Positions 44,211 to 53,168 of a stretch of 64,000 bases of DNA are shown in pieces. The notes beneath the pieces were generated by a model. It was given only the letters and a program-made list of their open reading frames with translations, had not been told where the DNA came from and did no database searches. Location: NCBI GenBank assembly GCA_034439755.1, contig JAWXAZ010000077.1:1-64000 (forward strand). The letters are read 5' to 3'. The stretch's first letter is position 1; each line of letters opens with the position of its first letter. Position numbers and translations under genes: made by a program. The DNA comes from B1 sp034439755 (GTDB taxonomy: Bacteria > Bacteroidota > Bacteroidia > UKL13-3).

Positions 44211-45210
44211 TTGCTGATAACACAATTGCGCAAGTATATTCAATGCTGCCACCCACCATTGCTCTGTCCTTTGTACAAAAATAAGGATAAGGCTTAGCAA
44301 TTTCGCTTAAATTAGCTGCTAAAACTTCAGTCATTAAGCTCTCTTTTAAATTTGATTCTATTTTAAAATTTGCAAGTGTTACTATGGCTACAGCCTTATC
44401 TTGAATATTTAAAATGTCTTCAAAGCAATCTTTCCTAAAGTAATTTTCTATCTTTATTTTTATATTTTCCAATTGCTTTATTCCCAACTCAGAATAGACT
44501 CGAGAAATATGGTAATAAGTGTATAAAATACTTGGATAAAAATACAGGTTACAGCTATTGCCAAATAAAATATCTTCAACCAAGTGGTTGATTGCTTTTT
44601 TTGTTTGAGAATTTTCCCCTAAATACAAAATTGCATTTGCATTTACTGCATGTTCACTATCATAATAATTAATTAATGGTGCACTCGTTCTTCCTTTTAA
44701 GGCGAAAAATATTGGGAATGAATGTCTAAGATCGAATAGCAAGCGCAAAAAAACTAATGGAGTAAAAACAAACTTGAACCTTGGTAAAAACCAAATGTAA
44801 AAATTACCGCTCTTAGTAATTTGCTTATACAATAACTCTTTATTACAGGGAAATTTTATCTTTAATTTTTGTAGCAAATATGAAGCAAGACTGGTATCAT
44901 CAACATCTAATGGCGTATTAAATTTAAACAAGCCATTATGTGGATAAAACCGCCATAGTCCTTTCTCCTCCATTTGCGACAAGACATATTGTGCGGCCCT
45001 ATTGGTTATTTTACTAGCAATAATTTTACGTTCACTGATTAAGGTTATAGCAATAGATGAGGTAAGAAAAACAGATGGCCCAGCATAAATCCATCCATTA
45101 TCTTCTTTACCTGGGAAAAATAGAAATGTTTTAAATTCACCATTTTCCATTTGGCCCAAATCAATAGTTTTTAAACAAAAATCTTCTACCTCTGCTAGCC
45201 GTTTTAACAT
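44188..45210 (-). CDS. Alpha-toroid protein with DVDDT motif
   Basis: A 340-residue protein. TPLDVDDTSLASYLL carries Asp102-Val-Asp104-Asp105-Thr106, which equals the DxDDT acid motif of class II terpene cyclases. GLWRFYPHNGLFKF and the end DRAMVGGSIEYTCAIVLS fit an alpha-alpha barrel of the squalene-hopene or prenyltransferase-beta kind. Known class II cyclases are usually twice as long, with two such barrels. A single barrel could be a minimal cyclase or a non-catalytic relative, and I cannot decide. No signal peptide. It forms a minus-strand pair with the PhyH gene (three bases apart) and converges on the lipoprotein gene. Confidence 0.5.
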   Translation of the reverse strand: MLKRLAEVEDFCLKTIDLGQMENGEFKTFLFFPGKEDNGWIYAGPSVFLTSSIAITLISERKIIASKITNRAAQYVLSQMEEKGLWRFYPHNGLFKFNTPLDVDDTSLASYLLQKLKIKFPCNKELLYKQITKSGNFYIWFLPRFKFVFTPLVFLRLLFDLRHSFPIFFALKGRTSAPLINYYDSEHAVNANAILYLGENSQTKKAINHLVEDILFGNSCNLYFYPSILYTYYHISRVYSELGIKQLENIKIKIENYFRKDCFEDILNIQDKAVAIVTLANFKIESNLKESLMTEVLAANLSEIAKPYPYFCTKDRAMVGGSIEYTCAIVLSAIRGYQGR

Positions 45211-45213
45211 GAT

Positions 45214-46071
45214 TTAATCGAAAAAGAAAAAGCGTTTTAAATTGTGTAATTTCCTCATCCGCTTATAAAAAATTGATTCATCTATCACTGGCTTTTTAAC
45301 AAAAGGTGTTTCAGCAATAATCTGATATTTTGCCGGAATTTTACCAGACAATACTTCAAAAATATGGTCTATATAAAAATCATTGTCAACCTTATATGAC
45401 TCAATCACTGATTTTTCTTGGTTCCAATTTTGATAAATAAAATCCGCGTTTTCAGGGATAATACCACATGCTATCGCAATGCGATCTTTCGCACTTGAAT
45501 TGTTTCCTGAACCATGAAACAAACTGTGTTTATATAAAATGGCATCGCCAGCATTTAAATCGAAGCTTGAAATAAAAGGCTCATATTTAGTGTCAAACTT
45601 TATTTCCAAGGGATCCAATGTGGCACTTCTGTAAAATAGCCCAGCTTTATCACTCTTTTCCATTAACATCAACGAACCAGACTCTTGGCTTGTGCCAACC
45701 AAAGGACACCATAAGTTGTAAGAAGTATGTTTAGATTCCTCCACTAAACTCCAGTCTTGATGAAAATCGACCTCCTTATGTTCACCAGGTTTTTTTACCA
45801 TAAAAACGCCACCTAGTAAATTGGCAGTCTTAAATGCCTTATCAAAATCTTTTGCCAAATGGGATTTGATAGTTGCTGAAATCTCCTTGCTTAATGCCGG
45901 ATTAGCATATAAATAATTAGGTTGGGTTTTTTCTGAATTAAGACCTATTTCTTGATAATAATTTAACAAACCATCAATAGCCTCTTTGTTTAAAAACGAC
46001 TTTAAAACAATGTACCCTCGTTCCTCTAACTCTTTATCTAAACTAGCAGTATATAAATTTATCGTATTCAT
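45214..46071 (-). CDS. PhyH-type non-heme iron oxygenase
   Basis: A 285-residue enzyme of the phytanoyl-CoA dioxygenase family. The metal triad is His104, Asp106 (FHQDWSLV) and His186 (LFHGSGNN); Arg197 (KDRIAI) would bind 2-oxoglutarate. Other family marks are YNLWCPL and the SGSLML turn. It hydroxylates or desaturates a carbon, probably on the scaffold shared with the P450. It has a paralogue at 47211-48071 with the same HQDW..V.E.KH.S spacing. It is transcribed away from the SGNH gene with a 102-base divergent gap. Confidence 0.85.
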   Translation of the reverse strand: MNTINLYTASLDKELEERGYIVLKSFLNKEAIDGLLNYYQEIGLNSEKTQPNYLYANPALSKEISATIKSHLAKDFDKAFKTANLLGGVFMVKKPGEHKEVDFHQDWSLVEESKHTSYNLWCPLVGTSQESGSLMLMEKSDKAGLFYRSATLDPLEIKFDTKYEPFISSFDLNAGDAILYKHSLFHGSGNNSSAKDRIAIACGIIPENADFIYQNWNQEKSVIESYKVDNDFYIDHIFEVLSGKIPAKYQIIAETPFVKKPVIDESIFYKRMRKLHNLKRFFFFD

Positions 46072-46173
46072 ATTGAATGTGTCTTTATTTTTTGGTAAGG
46101 TAATATAATAGGAAATAAAAAAAAGATAAATAAATAGTTTGCGTTAACTAAAATTGTAACTTGCCTATTAATT

Positions 46174-47181
46174 ATGAAGCTTAAAATCTTGAGTTCTTTT
46201 TTTATTTTTATAGGCATGCTTGAATTGACATTTAGGTTAGTGGGCATATATTTAACAAGTGAAGAAAGGCAGGGTTTTGACTATGTTTACAAATATTATA
46301 AAAAGGAAACAAATAGGTTTCATACCTGGACTCCTAATTCTAAAATCCATATTGATACAAAAGAATTTAATTATACAAACTCTTATAACGAGTGGGGACA
46401 TAGAGAAAAACCTGTTTATAGTTTTAACAAAACAGATAAAATAATTAATACTATATGCATTGGAGATTCCTTTACAGAGGGAGATGGAACCTCATACGAT
46501 AGTACTTGGGTTAAAAGGGTTGAACACCTGCTAAATAAGGACACCTTAAAATATGCTTTATATAATGCTGGAGTTTGCGGCAGCGACGTATTTTATGATT
46601 ACCAGATTCTAAGTCAAAAACTTATTGAATTGCACCCTAAAATAGTTTTGGCAAGCATAAATTATTCTGACGTTTATGATGTTATTTATCAAGGCGGAGA
46701 TAATCGATTTAACTCAGACAACACCGTATCTGGCAAAACTGGTCCAACTTGGGAATGGGCCTTTAAATACTCCCATGTATTTAGAGCTATAACCTTAACA
46801 GCATTAGGTTATAATAAGTACTTAATTAAAAAATCCGAACAAGAATCAAAAGAAATTGAGGCAGTGGAACTAATAAAGAAAAAAATCTATCAAACCCGTA
46901 ATTTTTGCGTAAAACATGGAATTAATTATATTCTAATTATTCATCCTCATCCGTTAGAAATCAATTTTAATAAAAACAAACTAACGAATGCTTTAGGTAA
47001 AGAGCCCTATGTAATTGACCTTTTTCAAGACCAATACCTATATTACAAACAACATAATATTGCTTTTAATAGTTGGCCATTAAACCATCATTTTAATGGC
47101 AGAGGATATTTTGTTTTAGGAACTCAAATTGCCCAGCATTTAAAGCAACATGGTATGCTTATTACTTCATCGATCAATTAA
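46174..47181 (+). CDS. SGNH-hydrolase-like exported protein
   Basis: A 335-residue protein with an N-terminal signal-anchor (KILSSFFIFIGMLELTF). The catalytic serine is Ser99 in CIGDSFTEGDG. The following AGVCGSD and INYSDVYD match the Gly and Asn blocks, and NHHFNGRGYFVLG the histidine block. Such proteins add or remove acyl groups on glycans. It has a close paralogue at 58998-59984 with the serine at the same residue number. It is the first gene of the plus-strand group with PhyH, UbiA and AsnB. Confidence 0.8.
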   Translation: MKLKILSSFFIFIGMLELTFRLVGIYLTSEERQGFDYVYKYYKKETNRFHTWTPNSKIHIDTKEFNYTNSYNEWGHREKPVYSFNKTDKIINTICIGDSFTEGDGTSYDSTWVKRVEHLLNKDTLKYALYNAGVCGSDVFYDYQILSQKLIELHPKIVLASINYSDVYDVIYQGGDNRFNSDNTVSGKTGPTWEWAFKYSHVFRAITLTALGYNKYLIKKSEQESKEIEAVELIKKKIYQTRNFCVKHGINYILIIHPHPLEINFNKNKLTNALGKEPYVIDLFQDQYLYYKQHNIAFNSWPLNHHFNGRGYFVLGTQIAQHLKQHGMLITSSIN

Positions 47182-47210
47182 TATTCTATTTCAAAATATC
47201 ACTAAATTTT

Positions 47211-48071
47211 ATGCTTTTTAATTCTGTTAAACAAAAACTTGGGTTACAATTTAATGGGTACTTTGTAATTAAAGGGTTCATTACTAATGAGGTTCAGAAG
47301 GAAATATTGACATATTACCATAAACTCAACCTAACAGCCGATTCGCGAGTTAGCTCTTATGGAGTTTATACAAACAAACCAAAGGAAATAAGTGCTGATA
47401 AAAATCAAGAAATCGATGCTTATCTTACTCAAGCATGCAATCTTTCCTTAAACAAACATTTCAAGGATTTCAAAATTGGTGGCGGGATATTTTTGTTAAA
47501 AGGTATTGGCGAAAACAGTGTGTCCATGCACCAAGATTGGAATATTGTTGATGAAACCAAGCACATCTCCTTTTCTATTTGGAGCCCGCTAATCGACGTA
47601 GATGAAAGTAATGGGTGCCTCCATGTAATTCCAGGAAGCCACAAGTGGTTTAAAAACATCCGTTCCTCTAATATAGATTCCGTTTTCTTACCTTTAAATA
47701 AAGTAAAAGATTCATTAATATCCATACCACTAAAAAAAGGAGATGCTATTGTATTTTCTCATAATTTATTTCATGGATCCTTTCCCAATAAAAGCAATGA
47801 AACGAGACCTGCTTTTTGCATAAGCCTTTACCCAAGTAATGCAGATTATGTGCATTTTTTAAAGGAAGACAATAGCGTTAAAATATTAAATTCCGCATCA
47901 AATTATTTCCTAAAACCCCTAAGTGAAAATCAGAGTAACAAAGAGGATATCTTAAAGACAATACCTTACAAAGACGAGTATACTTTAACTGAAGGGCGCT
48001 TTTGGGATAAATACAAACAAATGGCTGGCACTAGAATGCTCAGAAAAATTCTGCATTTTGTGCTTAAATAG
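47211..48071 (+). CDS. PhyH-type non-heme iron oxygenase, paralogue
   Basis: A 286-residue 2-oxoglutarate/iron oxygenase. The triad is His107, Asp109 (MHQDWNIV) and His188 (LFHGSFPN), with Arg199 (ETRPAF) for 2-oxoglutarate. The motif CLHVIPGSHKWF is the classical PhyH turn. Resemblance to the gene at 45214 in the HQDW block, the W.PL segment and the N terminus (NEVQKEILTYYHKL) suggests an old duplication within the cluster. It lies 29 bases after the SGNH gene and 20 before the UbiA gene, thus in an operon with them. Confidence 0.85.
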   Translation: MLFNSVKQKLGLQFNGYFVIKGFITNEVQKEILTYYHKLNLTADSRVSSYGVYTNKPKEISADKNQEIDAYLTQACNLSLNKHFKDFKIGGGIFLLKGIGENSVSMHQDWNIVDETKHISFSIWSPLIDVDESNGCLHVIPGSHKWFKNIRSSNIDSVFLPLNKVKDSLISIPLKKGDAIVFSHNLFHGSFPNKSNETRPAFCISLYPSNADYVHFLKEDNSVKILNSASNYFLKPLSENQSNKEDILKTIPYKDEYTLTEGRFWDKYKQMAGTRMLRKILHFVLK

Positions 48072-48091
48072 GATCATTCAAATTAACAAAA

Positions 48092-49234
48092 TTGAAATCA
48101 TTTTTAACTAGAACACGATCAAAAGATTGGAGGTTTAGCTTTATTCCTCAAATTTTTGGCACCCTATATTTATGGATTGCCTTGTTAACCATACCTTTCT
48201 CCATTCGCTCTTTCGTTTTACTTGTACTTTCTTTCACAACTGCATTAGGATTTGCTGCAATTGGATATTTTATAAATGAGTATTTTGACAAAGAGGATGA
48301 TAAAATGGTGGGGAAAAAAAACAAACTCCAAGGCCTTGGTGTGGTTCAAACCTATAGCTTATTAATTGTCATAATAACTATAACTGCATTGCCTTGGATC
48401 ATGTTGCCACTAAATAATATAACGCTTTGGCTTATTTTTTTTCAGCTTTCCTTGTTCTTGGCCTATGCCGCACACCCAATAAGATTAAAAAACAATGCCT
48501 TTCTTGCAGTACTTATCGACTCCCTTTATGCTTATGTTGTTCCTCTTGTTTTGTCGTTTCAAACTTTCTATTTATTTGTTGAAACTAACCAATCTTACAG
48601 ATATTTAATTTTATGCCTTGCCGTCCTTTTTCTTTTTGCTGGCATTCGAAATATTCTTGTTCACTATTTAAGTGACCTGCATTTAGACCAAAAAATAAAC
48701 AAAATAACTTTGCCTATTTTAATTGGAATTCCAGCAACCATAAGACTTTTGGTTAGGCTGGCCTATTGCGAATACTTAATCATTTTTCTATTACTATTTC
48801 TTTCCATTATGTTTCCCATTGGAAGTATTTGGCTAAGTTTTGGAATAGGAATTGGATTGACAACTCAATTCTTTTTCCTTTATAAAGTTAAAAATTGGCG
48901 TGCAATGCATTTTATAAAACAGCCAAATGCGTTTTATCAATTCTATTTTCCATTCTTATCCTTAATAAACCTAATTTTTATTAACTATAGATGGGCTTTT
49001 TGGCTGCCATTTCACCTTGTCTTTTTAATACCTCATCATAGGTACCAACCCCTTTTAGATTGGTGGCATAGAATCAACTTTAAAAAATTATTTATTGCCA
49101 TAAAACAACTTCTGAGTTGGGGAATAAATTATCCAATCTTTTTCTTCTTTTTAATTTGCGGAGTAAACCTTAAAAAGAGAAAACTCTCTGCAATTGAGTT
49201 CCTATATTTAAAATTTTCTAGGTGGTTTAATTAA
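48092..49234 (+). CDS. UbiA-family prenyltransferase-like membrane protein
   Basis: A 380-residue protein with about nine membrane helices. The first metal motif is Asn62-Asp66-Asp70 (INEYFDKEDDK) and the second is Asp193-Asp197 (LSDLHLDQK), the NxxxD..D and DxxxD pair of UbiA prenyltransferases. YAAHPIRLKN is a further mark. Its C-terminal extension of about 90 residues is unusual. The start is a TTG: the first ATG in frame would delete the first Asp motif. It would move an isoprenyl chain onto an acceptor or cyclise one. It is the only clear isoprenoid enzyme in the window and stands 10 bases before asnB. Confidence 0.75.
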   Translation: MKSFLTRTRSKDWRFSFIPQIFGTLYLWIALLTIPFSIRSFVLLVLSFTTALGFAAIGYFINEYFDKEDDKMVGKKNKLQGLGVVQTYSLLIVIITITALPWIMLPLNNITLWLIFFQLSLFLAYAAHPIRLKNNAFLAVLIDSLYAYVVPLVLSFQTFYLFVETNQSYRYLILCLAVLFLFAGIRNILVHYLSDLHLDQKINKITLPILIGIPATIRLLVRLAYCEYLIIFLLLFLSIMFPIGSIWLSFGIGIGLTTQFFFLYKVKNWRAMHFIKQPNAFYQFYFPFLSLINLIFINYRWAFWLPFHLVFLIPHHRYQPLLDWWHRINFKKLFIAIKQLLSWGINYPIFFFFLICGVNLKKRKLSAIEFLYLKFSRWFN

Positions 49235-49243
49235 TACTTATTT

Positions 49244-51016
49244 ATGTGTGGAATACTTGGTGAAATAGAAATTAATAAAAGAATTAATGCAGCTTTATTT
49301 AACAACATGTTAAATACCCTTAATCACCGCGGACCAGATGATTCGGGCATTTTTATTAATGAAAAAGGAACCATTGCATTGGGGCACCGAAGGCTTTCTT
49401 TTCTAGATTTATCGGGCGCAGGAAAACAACCTCTATGCAATGCAAATAAAACCATTTGGATTACCTTTAATGGTGAAATATATAATTATTTAGAATTAAA
49501 AAAGGAACTTGAAAACCATTATTCTTTTAAAACCAAAACAGATACCGAAGTGCTGCTTGCAGCTTATGAAACTTGGGGCATCGATTTTATAACCCGACTA
49601 AAAGGCATGTTTGCATTTGGCTTATACGATGAGCCAAAAAATAAATTATACTTAATTAGAGACCGCTTTGGCATTAAACCACTCTACTATTTTAAACAAA
49701 ACGATACCCTCATTTTTGGGTCAGAAATAAAGGCCATCATTGCTTCTGGTAAAGTGGCTAAAGAGATTGATTTTACTTCGTTTGCCGATTATTTTGTTTA
49801 TAGATATATTCCATCGCCCAAGACTATTTGGCAGAATGTTTTTAAAGTAAAACCCGCTCATTATTTAGAAATTAATACCCATACCCTAAATATAAAGGAG
49901 CGCGAATACTGGCAATTAAACTCTTATTCAAATAAAATTGACGACAAAGATTTAATTAAAGAAATTGGCGAAATCTTATCCCAATCTGTAAAAGAACATA
50001 CCCGGGCAGATGTAGAAATTGGTTCCTTCTTAAGTGGCGGTTACGATAGCAGTGCCTTGGTTTATTACATGAAAGATTTGGGTCAGAACCCAAAAACATT
50101 TTCCATTGGGTTTGCCAATTGGGAGAAAAGCGAAGACCAATTTGCCAAGATTGTTGCCCAATATTTAAGAGTAGAAAACGAATCCATTGTTGTTAATGAG
50201 AAGAGCCTCGAGTATGTAAATATTATGCCAGATGTGTATGATGAACCCATTGCAGATATCTCTATCGTTCCAACCTATATGGTTAGCCATTTGGCTCGAA
50301 CCAAAGTAAAGGCTGTTTTAAGTGGCGAGGGGGCCGATGAGCTTTTTGGTGGCTATACATGGCAACAAGAGTTTATGCAAAAGCAACAAAAATTGAACTG
50401 GATAAAACAACTGTTTAAGAGACCAAATCCCAAAGATACTGTTGCGTTCTATGCCCAAGCAATGGCCATGGGCTGGTTTGATGGACCAGAGTTAAAGCGC
50501 ATGCTAAACCCACGATTACATCAATTTATCAATGAAGATGTGCATTGGTTTTACAAACAACATTATAAGCCAAATTTATCGCCCCTAAAATCTATTCAGT
50601 ACCTAGACATGAAATGCTTTATGGGCGAGCTCGTGCTCACTAAAATAGATAGGGCAAGCATGGCCAATTCGCTAGAAGTTCGCGTTCCGTTCTTAAATCA
50701 TCAGCTATTCGAAAAGGTGTTTTCTGTTTCAGAATCGTGTTACTATTCGCCTACACAAACAAAATATCTATTGTTTCAAAATATTAAAAATGCACTGCCT
50801 GAACCAATATTGGCGCGCAAAAAGCAAGGATTTGTAGGGCCTGATAGCTATTATATGAACATCAATTTTTATAAGAAAGAATTAACGAATAGCTTATTGG
50901 TTCAGCACGAAATTATTAACCCAGAATATATTGACGAGTTGCTTAACGAAACCTACAATTGGAAACTCTGGAAAATTCTCATTATGGAAAAATGGTTTAA
51001 AAGATGGATTGAATAA
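49244..51016 (+). CDS. asnB: Asparagine synthetase-like amidotransferase
   Basis: A 590-residue two-domain enzyme. Cys2 (MCGILGE) is the glutaminase nucleophile, and LNHRGPDDSGI and GHRRLSFLDL are N-terminal blocks. In the synthetase domain the ATP PP-loop is SGGYDSS (about 264-270), with Tyr where Leu or Val is usual. GEGADELFGGY and VRVPFL complete the active site. In glycan loci such proteins amidate uronic acids, and this one precedes a UDP-glucuronate epimerase-like gene. Ordinary asparagine synthesis cannot be excluded. Two TTGGTTCAG words lie in its last 220 bases. Confidence 0.9.
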   Translation: MCGILGEIEINKRINAALFNNMLNTLNHRGPDDSGIFINEKGTIALGHRRLSFLDLSGAGKQPLCNANKTIWITFNGEIYNYLELKKELENHYSFKTKTDTEVLLAAYETWGIDFITRLKGMFAFGLYDEPKNKLYLIRDRFGIKPLYYFKQNDTLIFGSEIKAIIASGKVAKEIDFTSFADYFVYRYIPSPKTIWQNVFKVKPAHYLEINTHTLNIKEREYWQLNSYSNKIDDKDLIKEIGEILSQSVKEHTRADVEIGSFLSGGYDSSALVYYMKDLGQNPKTFSIGFANWEKSEDQFAKIVAQYLRVENESIVVNEKSLEYVNIMPDVYDEPIADISIVPTYMVSHLARTKVKAVLSGEGADELFGGYTWQQEFMQKQQKLNWIKQLFKRPNPKDTVAFYAQAMAMGWFDGPELKRMLNPRLHQFINEDVHWFYKQHYKPNLSPLKSIQYLDMKCFMGELVLTKIDRASMANSLEVRVPFLNHQLFEKVFSVSESCYYSPTQTKYLLFQNIKNALPEPILARKKQGFVGPDSYYMNINFYKKELTNSLLVQHEIINPEYIDELLNETYNWKLWKILIMEKWFKRWIE

Positions 51017-51062
51017 TGTTTAGCAATAGTATATTGCCGCATTAATTATATCGCAGGACATC

Positions 51063-52001
51063 ATGGCATCTATATTAATCACAGGAGGAGCAGGCTTTAT
51101 TGGCTTTCATTTGCAAAAGCAGTTACAACTTATGCATCATCAGGTGGTCTCGTTTGATTTATTGGCAAACAACCATATAGCTGGCCATTTTCGCCAAAGG
51201 TTTATGCCAAATATACTTCACGGAGATATTCAAAATGACTTTATACAAGAACTAAAGGTTCAACCCGAAATCATTGTTCACCTTGCGGCAGAAACAGGCA
51301 TTTCTGGCTCCTTTCATGACCCCAAAAAGTATTACCACACCAATGTGAATGGCACATTTAATGTACTTGAACAATGCCGCAAAAATGGCGTCAAATATTT
51401 AATCTATGCCAGCAGCTCTAGTGTGTATGGTCCAAACCAAGCAATTATGCATGAGGATAGCGACACTTCACAGCAGCTCTCCTTTTATGGCACTACCAAG
51501 AAAATGTGTGAGGTAATGATTGAAAACTATTGCAAACAATTTGGCATAACAGCAATAGGTTTGAGGTTCTTTACAGTTTATGGTTCACTTACTCGTCCTG
51601 ATATGGCTGCTTATAAATTTATGAAGGCTATAGATATTGGGGAAGAAATTAGCTTAAACAACCATGGAAATGTATTTAGAGATTTTACCCATGTTAGCGA
51701 TGTAGTAAAAAGTATCGAACGCATCATAGATAAAATTCAACTGCAAGAGATTGGTTCAGCCCAAATATTTAATATTGGTTATGGCGAACCCATTAGCGTA
51801 AAAGAATTTGCTTTGAGCATTGCCAAGAACCTAAATAAGCCTTTGGCTTATAAGAGCCAAGACTTACCCGTTTTCGAACTAGAAAGCACTCATAGTTACA
51901 CAGAAAAATTACAACAATTCATCCATTATAAACCCCATTGCGGGCTAGAGGAAGGCGTTAAAGAAATGACCACTTGGTTTAAATTGAACCGCTATGAATA
52001 A
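51063..52001 (+). CDS. NAD-dependent sugar epimerase, UDP-glucuronate 4-epimerase-like
   Basis: A 312-residue extended SDR. The NAD motif is TGGAGFIG (7-14), the catalytic Ser is in YASSSSVYG and the Tyr-Lys in SFYGTTKKMCEV. TRPDMAAYKF is a strong mark of UDP-glucuronate 4-epimerases. The expected product is a UDP-galacturonate-type donor in the cytoplasm. It overlaps the following glycosyltransferase gene by eight bases. The neighbouring amidotransferase could amidate the resulting uronic acid. Confidence 0.82.
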   Translation: MASILITGGAGFIGFHLQKQLQLMHHQVVSFDLLANNHIAGHFRQRFMPNILHGDIQNDFIQELKVQPEIIVHLAAETGISGSFHDPKKYYHTNVNGTFNVLEQCRKNGVKYLIYASSSSVYGPNQAIMHEDSDTSQQLSFYGTTKKMCEVMIENYCKQFGITAIGLRFFTVYGSLTRPDMAAYKFMKAIDIGEEISLNNHGNVFRDFTHVSDVVKSIERIIDKIQLQEIGSAQIFNIGYGEPISVKEFALSIAKNLNKPLAYKSQDLPVFELESTHSYTEKLQQFIHYKPHCGLEEGVKEMTTWFKLNRYE

Positions 52002-53166
52002 TGAGGTTTTTGTATATGTGGTTTGTGGAACCAAGGAGCACCTAGACACTTTGCAGCTCTCTCTATCTTTCTTAAAGAAATACTCAAAAAACGACGTTTA
52101 TGTGTTAACCGATTCGGCCAGAAATGAGTTTGCAATTTCGCATTCGCACATCATTGATATACAAACACCTGCACACCTAAACCACCACCAGGCCAGTATT
52201 TTTTTAAAAACAGGTATCCATAATTATTTGCCAAAGGGGAACACCTACTGCTATTTAGACACAGATGTGGTGGCAGTTTCAACGGATTGTGATGATATCT
52301 TTAGCGAGTTTATTGCGCCAATTAGGTTTGCTCCCGACCATTGCAAAGTAAGAAAGTTTAGTTCTTACGCCGTCAATTGTAATTGCCTGCTAAATAGAGA
52401 AATTGATAGAAATAAATTCCAACAATTTATGCAGGATATTAATGGCGTAACCATCACCGAACCTCATTTATTGGCTCATGCAAAAGAGCTTCAATACGAA
52501 TTTGATCAACTAAAAAAATCATTTATAAAAAGAGCCATTACTGCCCTCAGGTTCTTATTGAGCTATCCAGTTTTTAAATTTAATAGCTCGTTTCAGTATC
52601 ATAAAAAAACGAGAACCTGGCATATCCAATCTGGTGAGGTAATTATGTACGAAATGGACATCGCAAAAATGCAACATGCAACGGGTTTGACCTATAATAA
52701 ATGGAACAAAAAGTGGTATAACAAACAAGGTGAAGATATCTGGCACGATGAGTGCGACCATCTAATTGGATATATTAAAAACACCTTCGACATAGAGGTT
52801 AAAGAGGAAAATTGGCAACATTGGAATGGGGGTGTATTTCTGTTCAACAACAAAAGTCATGAATTTTTAGATGCATGGCACCAGAAAACCATGCATATAT
52901 TTACCCTAAAAGACTGGAAAACCCGCGACCAAGGCACGCTCATTGCCACGGCATGGGAGTTTGGGTTGGCCAATCACCCAACCTTATCTAAACGATTTAA
53001 TTTTATTGCCGATTATTACAATAATGGTTTGCAAATAAACCCCACAACTTCGCAAATTACAGATGATGGTTTTGAGCACAGCTATTCACCTGCAATGGTG
53101 CATGTATATCATCATTGGGAAGATAAAACGTGGAATATATGGCAGTGGATTGAAACCAAAATTTAG
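51994..53166 (+). CDS. Putative glycosyltransferase
   Basis: A 390-residue cytoplasmic protein. VYVVCGTKEHLDTLQLSLSFLKK at the N terminus and CYLDTDVVAV (about residues 87-96) are typical of GT-A enzymes of the GT8 kind, where D.D binds the metal and nucleotide sugar. HWNGGVFLFNNKSHEFLDAW is another block of that fold. The middle 120 residues are an insertion I cannot assign. It overlaps the epimerase gene by eight bases and converges on the TMTC-like gene with two bases between stops. Confidence 0.65.
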   Translation: MNNEVFVYVVCGTKEHLDTLQLSLSFLKKYSKNDVYVLTDSARNEFAISHSHIIDIQTPAHLNHHQASIFLKTGIHNYLPKGNTYCYLDTDVVAVSTDCDDIFSEFIAPIRFAPDHCKVRKFSSYAVNCNCLLNREIDRNKFQQFMQDINGVTITEPHLLAHAKELQYEFDQLKKSFIKRAITALRFLLSYPVFKFNSSFQYHKKTRTWHIQSGEVIMYEMDIAKMQHATGLTYNKWNKKWYNKQGEDIWHDECDHLIGYIKNTFDIEVKEENWQHWNGGVFLFNNKSHEFLDAWHQKTMHIFTLKDWKTRDQGTLIATAWEFGLANHPTLSKRFNFIADYYNNGLQINPTTSQITDDGFEHSYSPAMVHVYHHWEDKTWNIWQWIETKI

Positions 53167-53168
53167 GC

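Noticed and set aside
49244..51016. A lasso-peptide cluster (asparagine synthetase-like plus transglutaminase-like proteins)
   Set aside because: The amidotransferase has a complete glutaminase domain and lies beside uronic-acid enzymes; the transglutaminase-like protein is exported and 5 kb away; no precursor peptide or PqqD-like protein is seen.
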